Positions 19,446 to 29,736 of a stretch of DNA of 64,000 bases are shown here, one piece after another (position 1 is the stretch's first letter; each line of letters opens with the position of its first letter). The translations under genes were made by a program, and so were the position numbers. A model generated the notes under the pieces. It was not told where the DNA came from. It did no database searches and saw only the letters and a program-made list of their open reading frames with translations. The stretch spans positions 19,019,120 to 19,083,119 of the forward strand of contig NC_088778.1 in assembly GCF_954871325.1 (NCBI RefSeq), written 5' to 3'. The stretch comes from Gordionus sp. m RMFG-2023 (taxonomy: Eukaryota; Nematomorpha; Gordioida; Chordodea; Parachordodidae).

Positions 19446-22290
19446 ATGTTTAAACACGGGGTTTCGGATATTGAAAAATAAAGCTGAGATAATTGTATTT
19501 TACCATGTTTATGGCTAATCGTTGGCGTAGGTAGAATCACTCGATGGGATCCTCGGTCCTAGCAGAGATCCGTTTTCCTAGCTCTTTAATGAAGTCTAGG
19601 GTATGAGAGCCGAACGACGTTAAAGTAGTCGCGATTAATAGTAAGAATGTATAATTGGCGGGAAGAGATGACGAATATTTAGCTAGTTTAATCGCCTCCG
19701 CATCTAGTATGGCATCTCTATTTATATTGGAAGGGGCAAGAGGATCGATGCATGAGAAATCCCAAGTTAGGAATTCCCCCTCTTCCAATAGTCGAACCAA
19801 CCGGCGGCTTACTATTGGAATTGTAAAGGCTAGTAGGTTCGAGGGTTGATGGGATGCCGGCAGATTTTAAGGCCCTGGCAATTGTATCATTGCATTTTGA
19901 ATGTCTAATGAATCTGCCTTTACAGCGCTTGCAGTTTAGAGAGTGACGGCCTTTGGAGTTGACCAACGTTTGACAAAGGATACAGTGATAAGGTATTACC
20001 ATATCGCAATTCAGTCTAAGACCGTTGGCCTGACGTACCTCATCATTGCTTAGGAGCTGGTCAAGGTTTTGGGATGGGAAGGCTTTAAGAAATTCGTACC
20101 CACTACCTTCGGAAATGGAGAAGAGTAGAGAATGGTCCTCTGGTTGGCTCCTCGATTTAAGGAATGCAACGGAGGTGCCAACTAGTTCCAATCCTTCTGT
20201 AATGCCGACGATGAAGGATCGATTAATGGGACTTCCATAGATCAATTTCCTGTAGGAGTAAGGAGTCAGGTGTTTTGTTAGTGTTTGAATTATGGGCTCG
20301 CAGGACAAGCGAGAGGATATGAACGCACTAACAGAAAGTAGGGAAGGTGACCTTATACCAATGCCGCCGGATTTGGTTGGTAAGGTAGCCAGTAGCCATG
20401 ATAATTCCCCAAATTTAAGATTGAGTGTATCTTCTGTTAGGGGTTTAATCTCCAGTTCAAGCGAAGTTGACGTCATATTGAAAGATCCGTGACTCTCGGA
20501 GTGTATATAAAATTCTTGGAATTAAAAGGTAGTCCGTTATAAGAAAAAAGCTTGGTGAGCTGGGAGGCTAGATAGTGTATCGCGCATAAGGGATATCTCT
20601 CGTAGAATATCGGCAAAGAACTTGATAAAGGACTCGTCTTTACCTACTGGAGATCCGAGATGTGTTAAAGCGATCAATGGTGTATGATTGAACATAGTAT
20701 CGTGGTTAAGGTAGGACAATATTCGCTTTTGTCTTGATTAACTCGAAGTCCCAAACTTTTCTCGCTGGATTTTATTATTTGGATTGCCTTCATAACTTCA
20801 GTCGGTGGGCCGCCTAGTATACCATCGTCAATATACCAATTATGGAGATTTAGCTTGCATTGGTCATTATTGTCTCGTATTAGATTATTAATGCCCAGAC
20901 AGAACAAAAAGAAACCTAGAGGGTCAACTTGTTGTATACCATCGCTAGAAGGAATCAATCTATCTCCGAATTGAAGATGTGAGGGATTAGCATAACAATC
21001 GAAGATAAATTGTGAGTATTCTGGGTAGAGGGTGAGAATAGGATTTAGAAAAGCTCCAAGCCTTAGAGAGTTAAAGGCAGAAGTCTATTTTGACTAGGAT
21101 ATAGTTGGTGAGATCCGTTTGTAGATACATCCGGGTCATGTGAAGGAATCCCTCACATTCACCTTTTACGTTGACCCCTAATTGATTCGGGCAAAGGTGA
21201 TTGGATATTGTGAACAATAATCTGCTAACTACTAGTTTGGCAGTTAATCGGCGCCAAGTGGTTCCAATAGCGATTGGGCGAATATCTTTATTGGGTTTAT
21301 GGAGAGCGATCAGTTTAGCTTCGTATAGCAGTGGAATAATGGAGGCGGTATGCCTCCAGTAAGAATATGGTTGATTAATTGGGTAATTTTTTCTAGAACG
21401 TCACATTGTTGTGTTATGTAAGGTGCGGTTAGGTCTTGTAAGAATATTGGGCGAAACCCATCGAACCCAGGCGAGGAATCGCGTTTGAAGGAGAGAATAG
21501 CCTTTCTAACGTCGCTTGGGGTATAAGTGGCCACAATTATAGGAGTTTTAGGGTAAGTCGGTATTTCATTTTTAAAATCGTATGAGTGGTGTTTTAGGAG
21601 AAGGGCCTGATAAGTTACTAAATCGTAGGGTGCCAGCTTATTGAAGGATATTGTCAGACGTATGGCGGATTTAACATTCAGGTTATCCAATTGCAGGTCA
21701 TTTTGGTGATTTATATTTTTATCGGTGTCATCACTCGTAAAAGATGTGGTAATGTGGTTTATGGGTAAGGGGTAGATAGTAGCATCCTTAATTTGTTGGG
21801 TCAGGGATTTTTTGCTGGCAGGATTAAGAACTTGTAAGGTAGTGGTGTCTAACCAGTGTTTTACAGACGAATAATTATTTAACAAGGAAATCAAGTTTTT
21901 TGACAGGTGTCTCACAACTTGAAGCCTTGCTTCTTTAGGTATTCGTAAAATTAAAAATGGTTTTGGTGTCGTTAGAAATATTCCTACATTTGAGTCGGCT
22001 GGGTCAAACGTCGAAGCCTTTGTGACAGTGAAGGTAGGGATTATTGGGCTAGTGAGCACGTCAGCCAATGATGTGGGAATGATGACTATGGGTTATTTAA
22101 TTGTGAGAGCAAGGGCAGAGGCATTAAGGTTTCTAGGAATTGCTGGTGATATGTGTAACCCAGATTGACGACACTTTATTTTATGGTTACTGATGGCAAT
22201 AGCCCCAATTTGGTTACTTTAATAAGTTTATTACATAATGGGCAGTTGCATTTGGTAGGTGCTGTGCTGAGGTCTAGTAGGCTTATGGAT
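19446..22290 (-). pseudogene. R2/HERO-like non-LTR retrotransposon polyprotein, broken
   Basis: The minus-strand order is: a C2H2-like finger start (KCNCPLCNKLIK, about 22255-22220); an N-terminal region ending in APYDLVTYQALL and SFKRDSSPGFDGFRPIFLQD (22068-21430); reverse transcriptase blocks IRPIAIGTTWRRLTAKLV (about 21270), GIQQVDPLGFFLFCL (20935) and WYIDDGILGG (about 20840); a segment with LATLPTKSGGIGIRSP (20390); the zinc motif CILCQTL...GRHSLNCKRC (about 19970); and FLTWDFSCIDPLAPSN (about 19770), which resembles the PD..D core of a restriction-like endonuclease. The usual G of QGDPLGP is V here. Frameshifts near 21090, 20700 and 19810 and a TGA near 19540 inactivate it. Clade assignment is by domain order only. 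Confidence 0.8.
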
Positions 22291-22973
22291 GAATTTTTAT
22301 CATATTTAGGGTGAAGGTGAATATCATTATTGTTAAAAATCACAGATGTTTTTATGGATAAATCTATGTATTGTTCTGTAAATTAAAATTCATATAAGTA
22401 GAATGTGAAGAGATTTTTGTCATTTATACAATTTACTAATAAATTTAAAATTTTCTATCTGGAATGATTTTATAATTTTCATTGTCCATCTTCAGTTTAT
22501 TATATGTGATCATGATATGTAAGCTTTGATTGCAAAGATGGTTTTACAATGGGGTAATTGATCTATATCATTATTAATAGCATTATTGTGTTGTGGGAAT
22601 TGAGATGAAGATGGAAAAATATTCATGGTGAGTGGAACCAGAGTGTGTATACTTGAACACCAAGATGCAATAGAGTAGTATAATATGCCTCAAGGAGGGA
22701 AAACCTTTGAGGTTAAAATTCACAGATATGTTTATGGCTAAATTTATGTATTGTTCTGTAAATTAAAATTCAAAATTCATATAAGTAGGATGTGATAAAA
22801 TTTTTGCTGACAAATGCCATTAATTTTATAATCCATTTACTGATAAATTTAAATTTTCATTAGTGATAGCATTATTGTATTGTGGGAATTGTGATGAAGA
22901 AGGAGAAATGCTGATGGCAGTGGCGTAGCTAGGAATTTTCCTTAGAGGGGGTCCATACATATAAAATCCTGGG

Positions 22974-23036
22974 GGCTTCGCCCCCAGACCCCTTAAACGG
23001 GCCTTCGGCCCTTTTGCCCGGCCTTCGGCCGGGTTT
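22974..23036. repeat. Three adjacent TTC-loop GC hairpins
   Basis: GGGGGCTTCGCCCCC, GGGCCTTCGGCCC and CCCGGCCTTCGGCCGGG are each perfect palindromes around a TTC loop, separated by about ten bases. They are extreme against a background of about 75-80% AT. Confidence 0.9.
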
Positions 23037-23093
23037 ATCTTAAAAATCATAACCACATCTTCGGCAATATATATAAATATTTTTAAATGCATG

Positions 23094-23283
23094 AATAATG
23101 TTATTATAATTTAGTAGATAATGTTATTATAATTTAGTAGAAAATGTTATTATAATTTAGTAGATAATGTTATTATAATTTAGTAGATAATGTTATTATA
23201 ATTTAGTAGACAATGTTATTATAATTTAGTAGATAATGTTATTATAAATTAGCAGATAATGTTATTATAATTTAGTAGATTAT
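23094..23283. repeat. 23-bp tandem repeat inside the MITE
   Basis: The unit ATAATGTTATTATAATTTAGTAG is repeated about eight times with one or two changes per copy. Confidence 0.93.
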
Positions 23284-24337
23284 TCTCAATGACTTTATAA
23301 TAATAATTCAATAGTAATATAATATCCTTTCACAAACATCAAAACCAGAAAAATATAAATATTAATGGTATTTATTTGATACAAAGTCACTTTTAAGTCT
23401 TTTGAACGTATAATCTAAAAAAAAAATTTGCTCTGGGAGGGGTCTAAACCCGAAAGCCACCCCCGTAGCTACGCCACTGGCTGATGGTGAGTGGAACTAG
23501 AGTGTGTATACTTAAATTTATAATAATGACATTTTTATTGCATCTCATCTTCAGGTTTGCATAGTTAAACTAGTGTTTTATTGTATTCTCAATTCATACA
23601 GCTGTAAAATCGAACCTTTCGCTTAACTAATATTTGTCGTAATAGAAATTTCCTTAAAAACCTCTTTTCAAGAAAGTAACTCACTGTTTTAATAACTTAA
23701 AATACATATTATTGAATAGTTTATCAATTTTTACCTCACTTAGCAGATATTTGTCATATGTGTTGTAATTTTGGTAATATTCAAATTTACTAAATTAAGA
23801 AAAACGAAAGATAGGCAAGTTACTTTTAAACAAAATTACGAAGCCGAAAGATATTCAAATCTACTCAAGAAAAAAGAAATAAATTTTGATGCAAATGGAG
23901 ACTATGTAAATGTTGATTAAAGAAAAAGGATATAAATGGAAAAATTATGATATTATTTTTTGTTTAACTTAGATTTTAATTTTTACATTTTAATTTTTTA
24001 CTTTTATTTTTTTTATATTCATTTTATTTTTCTTTTATTTTGATTATGTTTTTCACTTTGTATTTGATTATAGTTATTTATTTAATAAAGATTAATAATC
24101 ATATTTTAGTATATATATTTTTTTATATTTTATATTTAGGTCTTAAGTTCACAATTCAAAAACTTCCAATTGTTACATTATGCTTATAAGTCTCAAAATA
24201 TATTTGAATATTTTCCTGTCAGTCGAAACTCTCTTTAAAAACTCCCAAGATAGGTCTACTTCCACCAAAGACCTTATAATTCTTTCAAACCAGCTGCCTT
24301 TATAGGATAAAAAAGGCTTAGAGCAGTGTCTTTCTTT

Positions 24338-24660
24338 TTATAAGGGCCTGATGTATAGGGTGTCTTTATATATGACCCACCAACTCAATTTTTTATATTC
24401 TATTATTCTATGAAGAGGAAGAATATCGCAACTCGCCCATAACATATAATTTGTAGTATTACGAGGGTAAAAGGTGCTAGTTATGTATCTTAGACATTTA
24501 TTAATAAATATCTGCATCTTGCTATTATTCGACTTGGTATCATTCCATGTTTCCACGCCATAGTAAAGGGAAGCCATTATTAGAACTTTAAATAGCCTAA
24601 TCTTCAAAGGGATAGATACTTGTCGTGATTTATTACTGTTTAAAATTATCTTTAATCACC
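24338..24660 (-). pseudogene. LINE fragment, C-terminal domain
   Basis: The 89-residue frame KIRLFKVLIMASLYYGVETW...QIFINKCLRYI..LW matches the region after the reverse transcriptase of many LINE ORF2 proteins (pattern: L.YG.ETW, KLQ.FIN.CLR.I, LW). The upstream frame adds VSIPL before it. The catalytic RT part and 3' end are absent. Confidence 0.75.
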
Positions 24661-25040
24661 TGATTTTAAAACAAAGACAATTAATTGTAATATAATATCT
24701 TCTCTAAAATATATTGAAATCCGTCCATATCTGTCAATTAGAAATCAACAGATACAACAGGGCAAACTCGGGTTAAGGAATACAATTTACGTATATATAA
24801 AAATAATGTAAGTAAATGTTTACATATATTCTAATAAATGATTAATTATTATTATTTATTTTAATAATAATTTTCTTACTTCTGTTTCTATAGTTCCATA
24901 TTTTTTCTTGACTATATATAATTGTCATTGAGCTGTTGATTATCATTAACGGCATTCGGTTCAGAGTTTGATTGATATTGTACTGTTGATTGTTGTTTAA
25001 TAATGAAAATTAAACTATTAACTTTGTATTGACCTTTTTT

Positions 25041-26050
25041 TGGGTATTTGATTAATTGAGCTTTTATTCATTTATGTGAAGCATTCAAATACAACAAAGA
25101 TTTTGTTGTAGATAGAAATAATAAAATATAAAATTTGTGTTTCCATCACTATATTAACGTGGTGCCCCGGTCCCGGAAAAAAGACTTCGGATAATTTTTC
25201 TCTGACTATTCCATTAATTTGATTCTCCCATTTTGTTGTAATGGGGAAATTAACACGTTCAAATAAAAAGAAAAAATCTCATATGATAATTCATGCGAAT
25301 ATGCAACTCAATGTGATGATCAAGAAAATGTATGGAAGTTGGACAATATGCTATGAATTCCATTTAGTAAAATCAATGAAGATTTACAAACAATTCCAAA
25401 TACACGTTAGAAAAAATTTATTATAAATTTAAACTTATAACGTAAATATTAATCAATTATAGTTGATATAAATGTATGCATAGAAAACCTTGAACTATAT
25501 CTATTAAACAATGAAATAACTGAGCTTTTATTTTTACTATTTATATATTTTTATATTCATTTTTGTGAAGCATTCAAATTGAAAAAAGATTTTGTTGTAG
25601 TTAGAAATAATAAAAAATAAAATTTGAGTTTCCATCACTATATTAGCATGGTGCCCCGGTCCTGGAAAAAAGACTCCGGATAATTTTTCTCTGACTATTC
25701 CATTAATTTCATTCTCACATTTTGTTGTAATGGGGAAATTAACATGTTAAAATAAAAAGAAAAAAAATCTCATATGATAATTCGTGCAAATATGCAACTC
25801 AATGTGATGATCAAGAAGATGTATGGAAGTTGGACAATATGCTATGAATTCCATTTAGTAAAATCAATGAAGATTTACAAGCAATTCCAAAGTTAGAAGA
25901 AAATTTATTATAAATTTAAATACCATTCCAAAATAAAGTAATAACTTATAATATAAAATATATAATAACTTATAACGTAATATTAATCAATTATAGTTAA
26001 TATAAATGTATGCTTAGAAAACCTTGAAATATATCTATTAAACGATGAAA
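25041..26050. repeat. Direct duplication of a ~490-bp segment
   Basis: About 25070-25480 recurs at 25555-26040 at high identity; markers are GGTGCCCCGGTCC (25161, 25652) and GTATGGAAGTTGGACAATAT. In one frame both copies carry a coding-like stretch (ENVWKLDNML*IPFSKINED), each broken by the same TGA. The first copy also has a 61-codon frame from ATG 25241 that the second copy has lost. Origin unknown; possibly a decayed retroelement. Confidence 0.65.
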
Positions 26051-26289
26051 TAACAGTTAATTTTTTTAATAACTTACATGATTATATTTTTCATATGTTT
26101 GATTTGTTGAATTATGATCATAAATTGAAATTAACTGATAATGAATTCATAGGTACAATGAAGATAAATTATCCTTAGTTTTGTTACATGTTGGTAACAT
26201 ATAATAAAAAATAATGTCTTATTTCAATTTAAAGTATAATATTTATAAACGCATTAATGTCATATTATAATTTATTTATTTATTATTGT

Positions 26290-26945
26290 CTAAAGCGCAA
26301 AGGCGTCACAAGGGAAGGGCGCGCAGGGGCCAGAGCCCTCTGAACAATTTGAATAGCCCCCTGAAGCAAAATTTTTTTTAATGGCTCCTTAATATCCCAT
26401 TGAACTAAAAATAAATTTTTTAATTGCCCCCTGAATGATTTCTTTTATAATTTTATTAAGTAAATATAGATTTAATTTTAATATTTAGGAATTAATAAGA
26501 CTATCTAAATTTTTATTAAATGAAGTCTATTTTTATTATTAGATTAGATTAATACATATAAATTACACTATGTCACCTTGCAATTAAATTCTGTGTTAAA
26601 AATAGAATATCAATATCACTCACTAAATATTAATTTAGCTTTAACAGTTGAAGCTTAATTGACATTTATTATTTAAATTATTTTATAACCCTAATTAAAT
26701 AAATATAATCATTTATTAATTGAAAATTAACTAATTTAATATTGTAATCAGCTGAGTTCAAAATCACTAATCAACTATATTATTCTATTTAAATTTAATT
26801 ACTATCCTTTTACTAAAAATGAAATTTCTTTTTAAAACATAAGTAGACATATAGTTTAAAATCCTCTATTATATATAATTGGTTATAAAATATTAGGTAA
26901 AATGCACTTTTACAGGCGTATTTGTAAGTTATATAAAATATTTCA
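26290..26945 (+). repeat. Dispersed repeat, hAT-like end (inverted copy at 41895-42475)
   Basis: It begins with AAAGGCGTCACAAGGGAAGG and a GC-rich head, followed by about 600 bp of AT-rich DNA. The same sequence occurs in reverse complement at 41895-42475, with a C-homopolymer in its head. The GGCGTCAC-type start resembles a hAT end, but the far end is not defined. Confidence 0.6.
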
Positions 26946-27009
26946 TTTAATATTTTAAAAAATTTTGCTAATAAAAGCTTTTGATAATAAATTTTTTTTT
27001 TCTCTTTAG

Positions 27010-27893
27010 CTTTCACCTTTTCTGGTGGTAAGCTCCTTCAACATCTCTCTCCACTTTATGTTTTTAATACAATCTCTTTTATCTAATTTATACTTCTTTA
27101 TATTGGCTCTAACTTTATGGCCCCATTAAAGTTTTGGCCTTCCTCTTTTACGTTTGCCCATCAGCTCTTAACTTTATTTACTATATAGTTCATAGGCCTT
27201 CTCATTGTGTGCCCATACCACCTAAGTCTGTTTACCATTAACTTAGTCTTAATGGGCACTACTTTTAAACTACTTAGTATTCTTGTACTGCGCACTTTAT
27301 CCTTTCTTGTTACCCCAGCAATCATCCTCAGCATTCTCATCTCCATGGTTTGTAGACTTCTCTCGTCTGTTTCTTTGGTTGGCCATGTTTCCGAACTATA
27401 TAGAATAGTTGGTTGTATTATGGAACTGTAAATTTTTCCCTTTAATTTGTGTGGGATTCTTTTATCAAATAGCACTCCAGATAAAGATCTCCACTTTAGC
27501 CACCCTTGATTAATCTTACTCTTTATCTCTTTTTCTATTGTGCCGTTTGTTTGTATAGTGGAGCCCAAATATTTGCAGCTTTCAAGCCGATATCTGCCAT
27601 TCATTTATATCAATACTCTCTGTTTCATCTCCTCCTATCACCATATACTCCGTCTTTTCTCTATTTACTTTTAATCCGTGCGTTTCTAGGATATTTATCC
27701 AACTCACTAGTCTTTCTTTCATTTCATCCTTAGATTCGGCAAGTATCACAATATCATCTGAAAATATCATATTCCACGGGACTGTTTGAGGTATAGACTG
27801 TGCTAATACATCTATTACTGTAATGAAGAGAAGTGGGCTGAGAGCCGACCCTTGATGAACTCCTTCGGAATATAAGTAACAATTTACATTCAA
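27010..27893 (-). pseudogene. 5'-truncated LINE reverse transcriptase (RTE-like)
   Basis: Two overlapping minus-strand frames give the RT C-terminal half: EGVHQGSALSPLLFITVIDVL and MIFSDDIVILAE (27860-27740; the usual FADD is FSDD), KVNREKTEYM, then CKYLGSTIQTNG (27570), GWLKWRSLSGVLFDKRIPHKLKGK, SSETW, EMRMLRMIAGVTRKD and RLRWYGHTMRR (to 27195). A further frame adds GKRKRGRPKL and ends at a TAA near 27010, followed by an A-rich tail, so the 3' end is complete. Upstream sequence stops abruptly at about 27900, typical 5' truncation. The RTE label is from motif wording only. Confidence 0.82.
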
Positions 27894-28069
27894 GTCTTTA
27901 ACGCCATCTATTTATTTAAAAATATTTCTAAAATAAAACATTTTATTATTCAGTACATTTGCTCAAAATAGATTGAAGATCGTAAAATTTGAAGATCTTT
28001 TATTTTTAAAAAATTTAATTACCGACAATCATTATTGACATATATGGGTAAAAATTTATATTTAAAAAA

Positions 28070-28440
28070 AAGTTTATATTAAAATTTCAATGAAGATGTA
28101 ATATAACACAAAGTGACAATTGTCATAATCGTTATTTTTTAACTTATTTGATTTATTGTGTCGCAAATAGGTTAAAATTTATATTGTTAACATGTTAAAT
28201 TAAAATTTCAATGAAGATGTACCACAGGAAAGTGACAATTGTCATAATCGTTATCTTTGAACTTTTTTGAATTTTTTTTAAATCAAATGGGTAAAAATAT
28301 ATAATATTCATTTATTAAATTAAAATTTCAGTGAAGATATACCAAAGGAAAGTGACAATTGACATAATTATTATTTATGAACTTGATTAAATCAAAGAGC
28401 AAAAATCTATATTGTAAAACCTTTTCTTCTAATATTTCAG
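28070..28440 (+). repeat. 118-bp satellite, 3-4 copies
   Basis: Units carry AAAATTTCA.TGAAGATGTACCA, GTGACAATTGTCATAATCG and AAATGGGTAAAAATAT, the same unit as the large arrays at 34390-35930 and 36230-37270, in plus orientation. Confidence 0.85.
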
Positions 28441-28914
28441 TGTAGTTGAACAGTAGAAAAAGATTCATGGGGCGAACATTCTCTAATAAATACCTCTTTA
28501 TTTTCGGAAAACTGATTTTATTTAAAATTAGAATTTCAAAGCGTGTTTTTACAAAGGTTTCTGTTATTTTTTCAAAAAATTAGCGTCTTATTAACCACCT
28601 TTTACAATATTTCAAAAAAATTTTTAAAAGATTTTTTAAGTATCTCTATTTCCACAAATAAAAAAATAATTTATTTTTTATACTATCTTAATAATAATAT
28701 ATCCATGTTGACTCATCCCCAATTTTAGAGCGGCGATCAGAAAGTATAATCCGAATAAATAATCGTTCTTATTGTGATAAAATGAGATCTTAATATATTT
28801 TTATTTATTGTAATTTTAATTTATAATATAATTCTTTAATATCTTATTGCCGGAGACTGGGCTAGAAAATCAACTATCACATAAATTCATTGAAATAAAA
28901 TACTTATATAAATA

Positions 28915-29115
28915 TATTATATGTAATTATAATGCAGAAATAATAATGAATCGACATTTTATGGATTCAAACACTTTCTTTTTTGTTGTAAAAACCTTCC
29001 AGCAATGTTAAATTCTCGTTCAGAAGAGGTACTATTTGCAGGAATTGCCAATATTTTACTTGCTAATCTTTATAGCTTTAGCAAATCTTTTTCTTGTTGT
29101 TTCCACCAAAGTAGT
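28915..29115 (-). pseudogene. hAT transposase C-terminal domain
   Basis: The minus strand reads WWKQQEKDLLKL, then KILAIPANSTSSEREFNIAG, RFLQQKRKCLNP and DSLLFLHYN, which is the hAT dimerisation domain in normal order with two in-frame stops. A terminus-like GACCTCTAACAG at 29275-29287 may be the end of the parent element, but its partner was not found. Confidence 0.78.
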
Positions 29116-29736
29116 TTTAAATATACAAAATAGTTTTTATGATATCAAATAAGGACATTTTAATATTTAATATTTAATATCCAAAAAGTTCATAATAATC
29201 ATTTTTTTAAATATTTACTTAAATGATTTTAAATTTTTCCACCCGCCTGCTTAAATTTTTTAACCCGCCTAATCCAGACCTCTAACAGAAACCATCAATT
29301 GATGGTTTTTGTAATTTAATAAATATATTAAAAATACCGATAGATATTGATGTCTTGTTTGAGGAGATTATAATTCTTCTTTTTTTATGATTCGCCAGAA
29401 TATTTAAAGTTAGATGGTCTAAAATCAGAGAAGAAATGGGTGAAATAGTTTCCTCATAACGATAAATCCCCATACTTGGAAAAAACAGGTATATTTTCTC
29501 CTTATCTCATTTTAATGGTTGATTTAGCCTGGTATAGACTGCCTGGAGAAAGGAGAGAAATCGGATTGCTCTAACAACATTAGAGGCCGCACTAATGATT
29601 AAATAAAATTATAATATGTCATGCCAGCAATTTTATAAATATCTCAATAACGATGGTAAACGTTTAGTTCCATTATTTAAATCTCAAATAAAATATAATT
29701 AATATTATTATAACTCTAATTTTCCATATTTTTTCA

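Larger units (their letters stand above)
22918..23479. mobile_element. hAT MITE (TIR CAGTGGCGTAGCTA) with hairpins and a 23-bp array
   Basis: The ends CAGTGGCGTAGCTAGG and CGTAGCTACGCCACTG are flanked by an exact 8-bp TSD GCTGATGG (22910-22917, 23480-23487). Near the left end lie three consecutive GC-rich palindromes. The middle is the tandem array 23094-23283. The 88-codon minus frame crossing it is not a gene. Confidence 0.93.
22335..23520. repeat. Tandem duplication of a ~380-bp unit, second copy split by a MITE
   Basis: The first copy (about 22340-22700) contains TATGTATTGTTCTGTAAATT, CATTATTGTGTTGTGGGAAT and GTGAGTGGAACCAGAGTGTG. The second (about 22715-22917 and 23480-23520) has the same landmarks in the same order, interrupted by the MITE 22918-23479. 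No coding potential is seen. Confidence 0.8.

Noticed and set aside
20046-20492. Plus-strand open frames over the retrotransposon
   Set aside because: They are antisense shadows of the better-supported minus-strand protein with zinc and RT motifs.
26813-27016. 67-codon Lys/Phe/Tyr-rich minus-strand frame
   Set aside because: It lies in a dispersed AT-rich repeat and the tail of a LINE; composition alone explains it.
27207-27733. Two plus-strand hydrophobic open frames
   Set aside because: They lie opposite the LINE reverse transcriptase; their hydrophobicity comes from the complement of Lys/Asn/Asp codons.
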